DNA of 11,663 bases. Source: an uncultured Collinsella sp. (GTDB lineage: Bacteria; Actinomycetota; Coriobacteriia; Coriobacteriales; Coriobacteriaceae). Positions 11,627 to 11,663 of the stretch are shown here, piece after piece. The stretch lies in NCBI GenBank assembly GCA_902478825.1, contig CABSMK010000045.1, positions 1-11,663 of the forward strand, written 5' to 3'. Position numbers and translations under genes: made by a program. The stretch's first letter is position 1. Every line of letters starts with the position of its first letter. The notes below the pieces were generated by a model. That model worked only from the letters and a program-made list of their open reading frames with translations. It was not told the DNA's origin and ran no database searches.

Positions 11627-11663
11627 CTGTCTCTTATACACATCTGACGCTGCCGACGAATAG
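11627..11663 (-). other. Nextera i5-side sequencing adapter (artefact)
   Basis: Bases 11627-11659 are the reverse complement of the Nextera read-1 adapter, starting with the mosaic end CTGTCTCTTATACACATCT. ATAG at 11660-11663 would be the start of an i5 index. Genome ends at about 11626. The minus-strand frame through it gives MCIRDR, fused to the esterase. Confidence 0.97.

Noticed and set aside
1..11663. Defence island, prophage, integrative element, biosynthetic cluster, tRNA or rRNA genes
   Set aside because: I found no integrase, transposase, phage, toxin-antitoxin or restriction genes and no tRNA or rRNA-like segment. The genes are housekeeping metabolism, signalling and transport.

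Overview
The window reads as a contig from a high-GC Gram-positive gut bacterium of the Collinsella type (Coriobacteriia, Actinomycetota). This rests on the base composition (roughly 60% GC by eye), strong AGGAGG ribosome sites, and my recollection of Coriobacteriia protein style. It is an inference, not a database match. Both ends (1-47 and 11627-11663) are Nextera sequencing adapter rather than genome, so the terminal genes are cut and open reading frames running into the ends begin with adapter-encoded residues such as MCIRDR.

Layout. 48-899 (minus): a cut ArsC/Spx-like thioredoxin-fold protein whose active-site Cys is Ser, and an FMN/iron-sulfur flavoprotein upstream of it in the same operon. 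974-2928 (minus): a decaying cyclic-di-GMP locus with one intact GGDEF-PAS-pseudoGGDEF protein and, upstream, an EAL-domain remnant with a large internal deletion. A perfect 13-bp inverted repeat lies between them. 3057-3926 (plus): a patatin-like acyl hydrolase. 3949-4179: four tandem 46-nt imperfect hairpins at 61-62 nt spacing, filling the convergent gap. 4224-6257 (minus): a thiamine salvage operon thiM - thiamine-binding DUF77 protein - thiE, tightly packed or overlapping, under a TPP riboswitch with an intrinsic terminator. 6356-8171 (plus): a Cof-type HAD phosphatase and a LysR regulator. 8218-9460 (plus): a LysR-type operator resembling the streptococcal MET-box, a promoter, and a short cobalamin-independent methionine synthase of the YxjG/YxjH type. 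9586-10920 (plus): a UraA-type NCS2 nucleobase permease, ending at a strong bidirectional terminator shared with a convergent, 5'-cut esterase (10981-11626, minus).

How they work together. The thi genes form one feedback-regulated salvage unit: ThiM phosphorylates the thiazole alcohol, ThiE joins it to HMP pyrophosphate, and TPP shuts off transcription. The LysR protein, the palindrome about 66 bp before the predicted start of the methionine synthase transcript and the synthase itself fit a methionine regulatory pair. I do not see a defence system, phage, plasmid, CRISPR array or other wholly new system. The least explained element is the hairpin repeat array at 3949-4179. Next come the riboswitch 3' end that can pair with the thiM ribosome site, the predicted MET-box and the EAL deletion.
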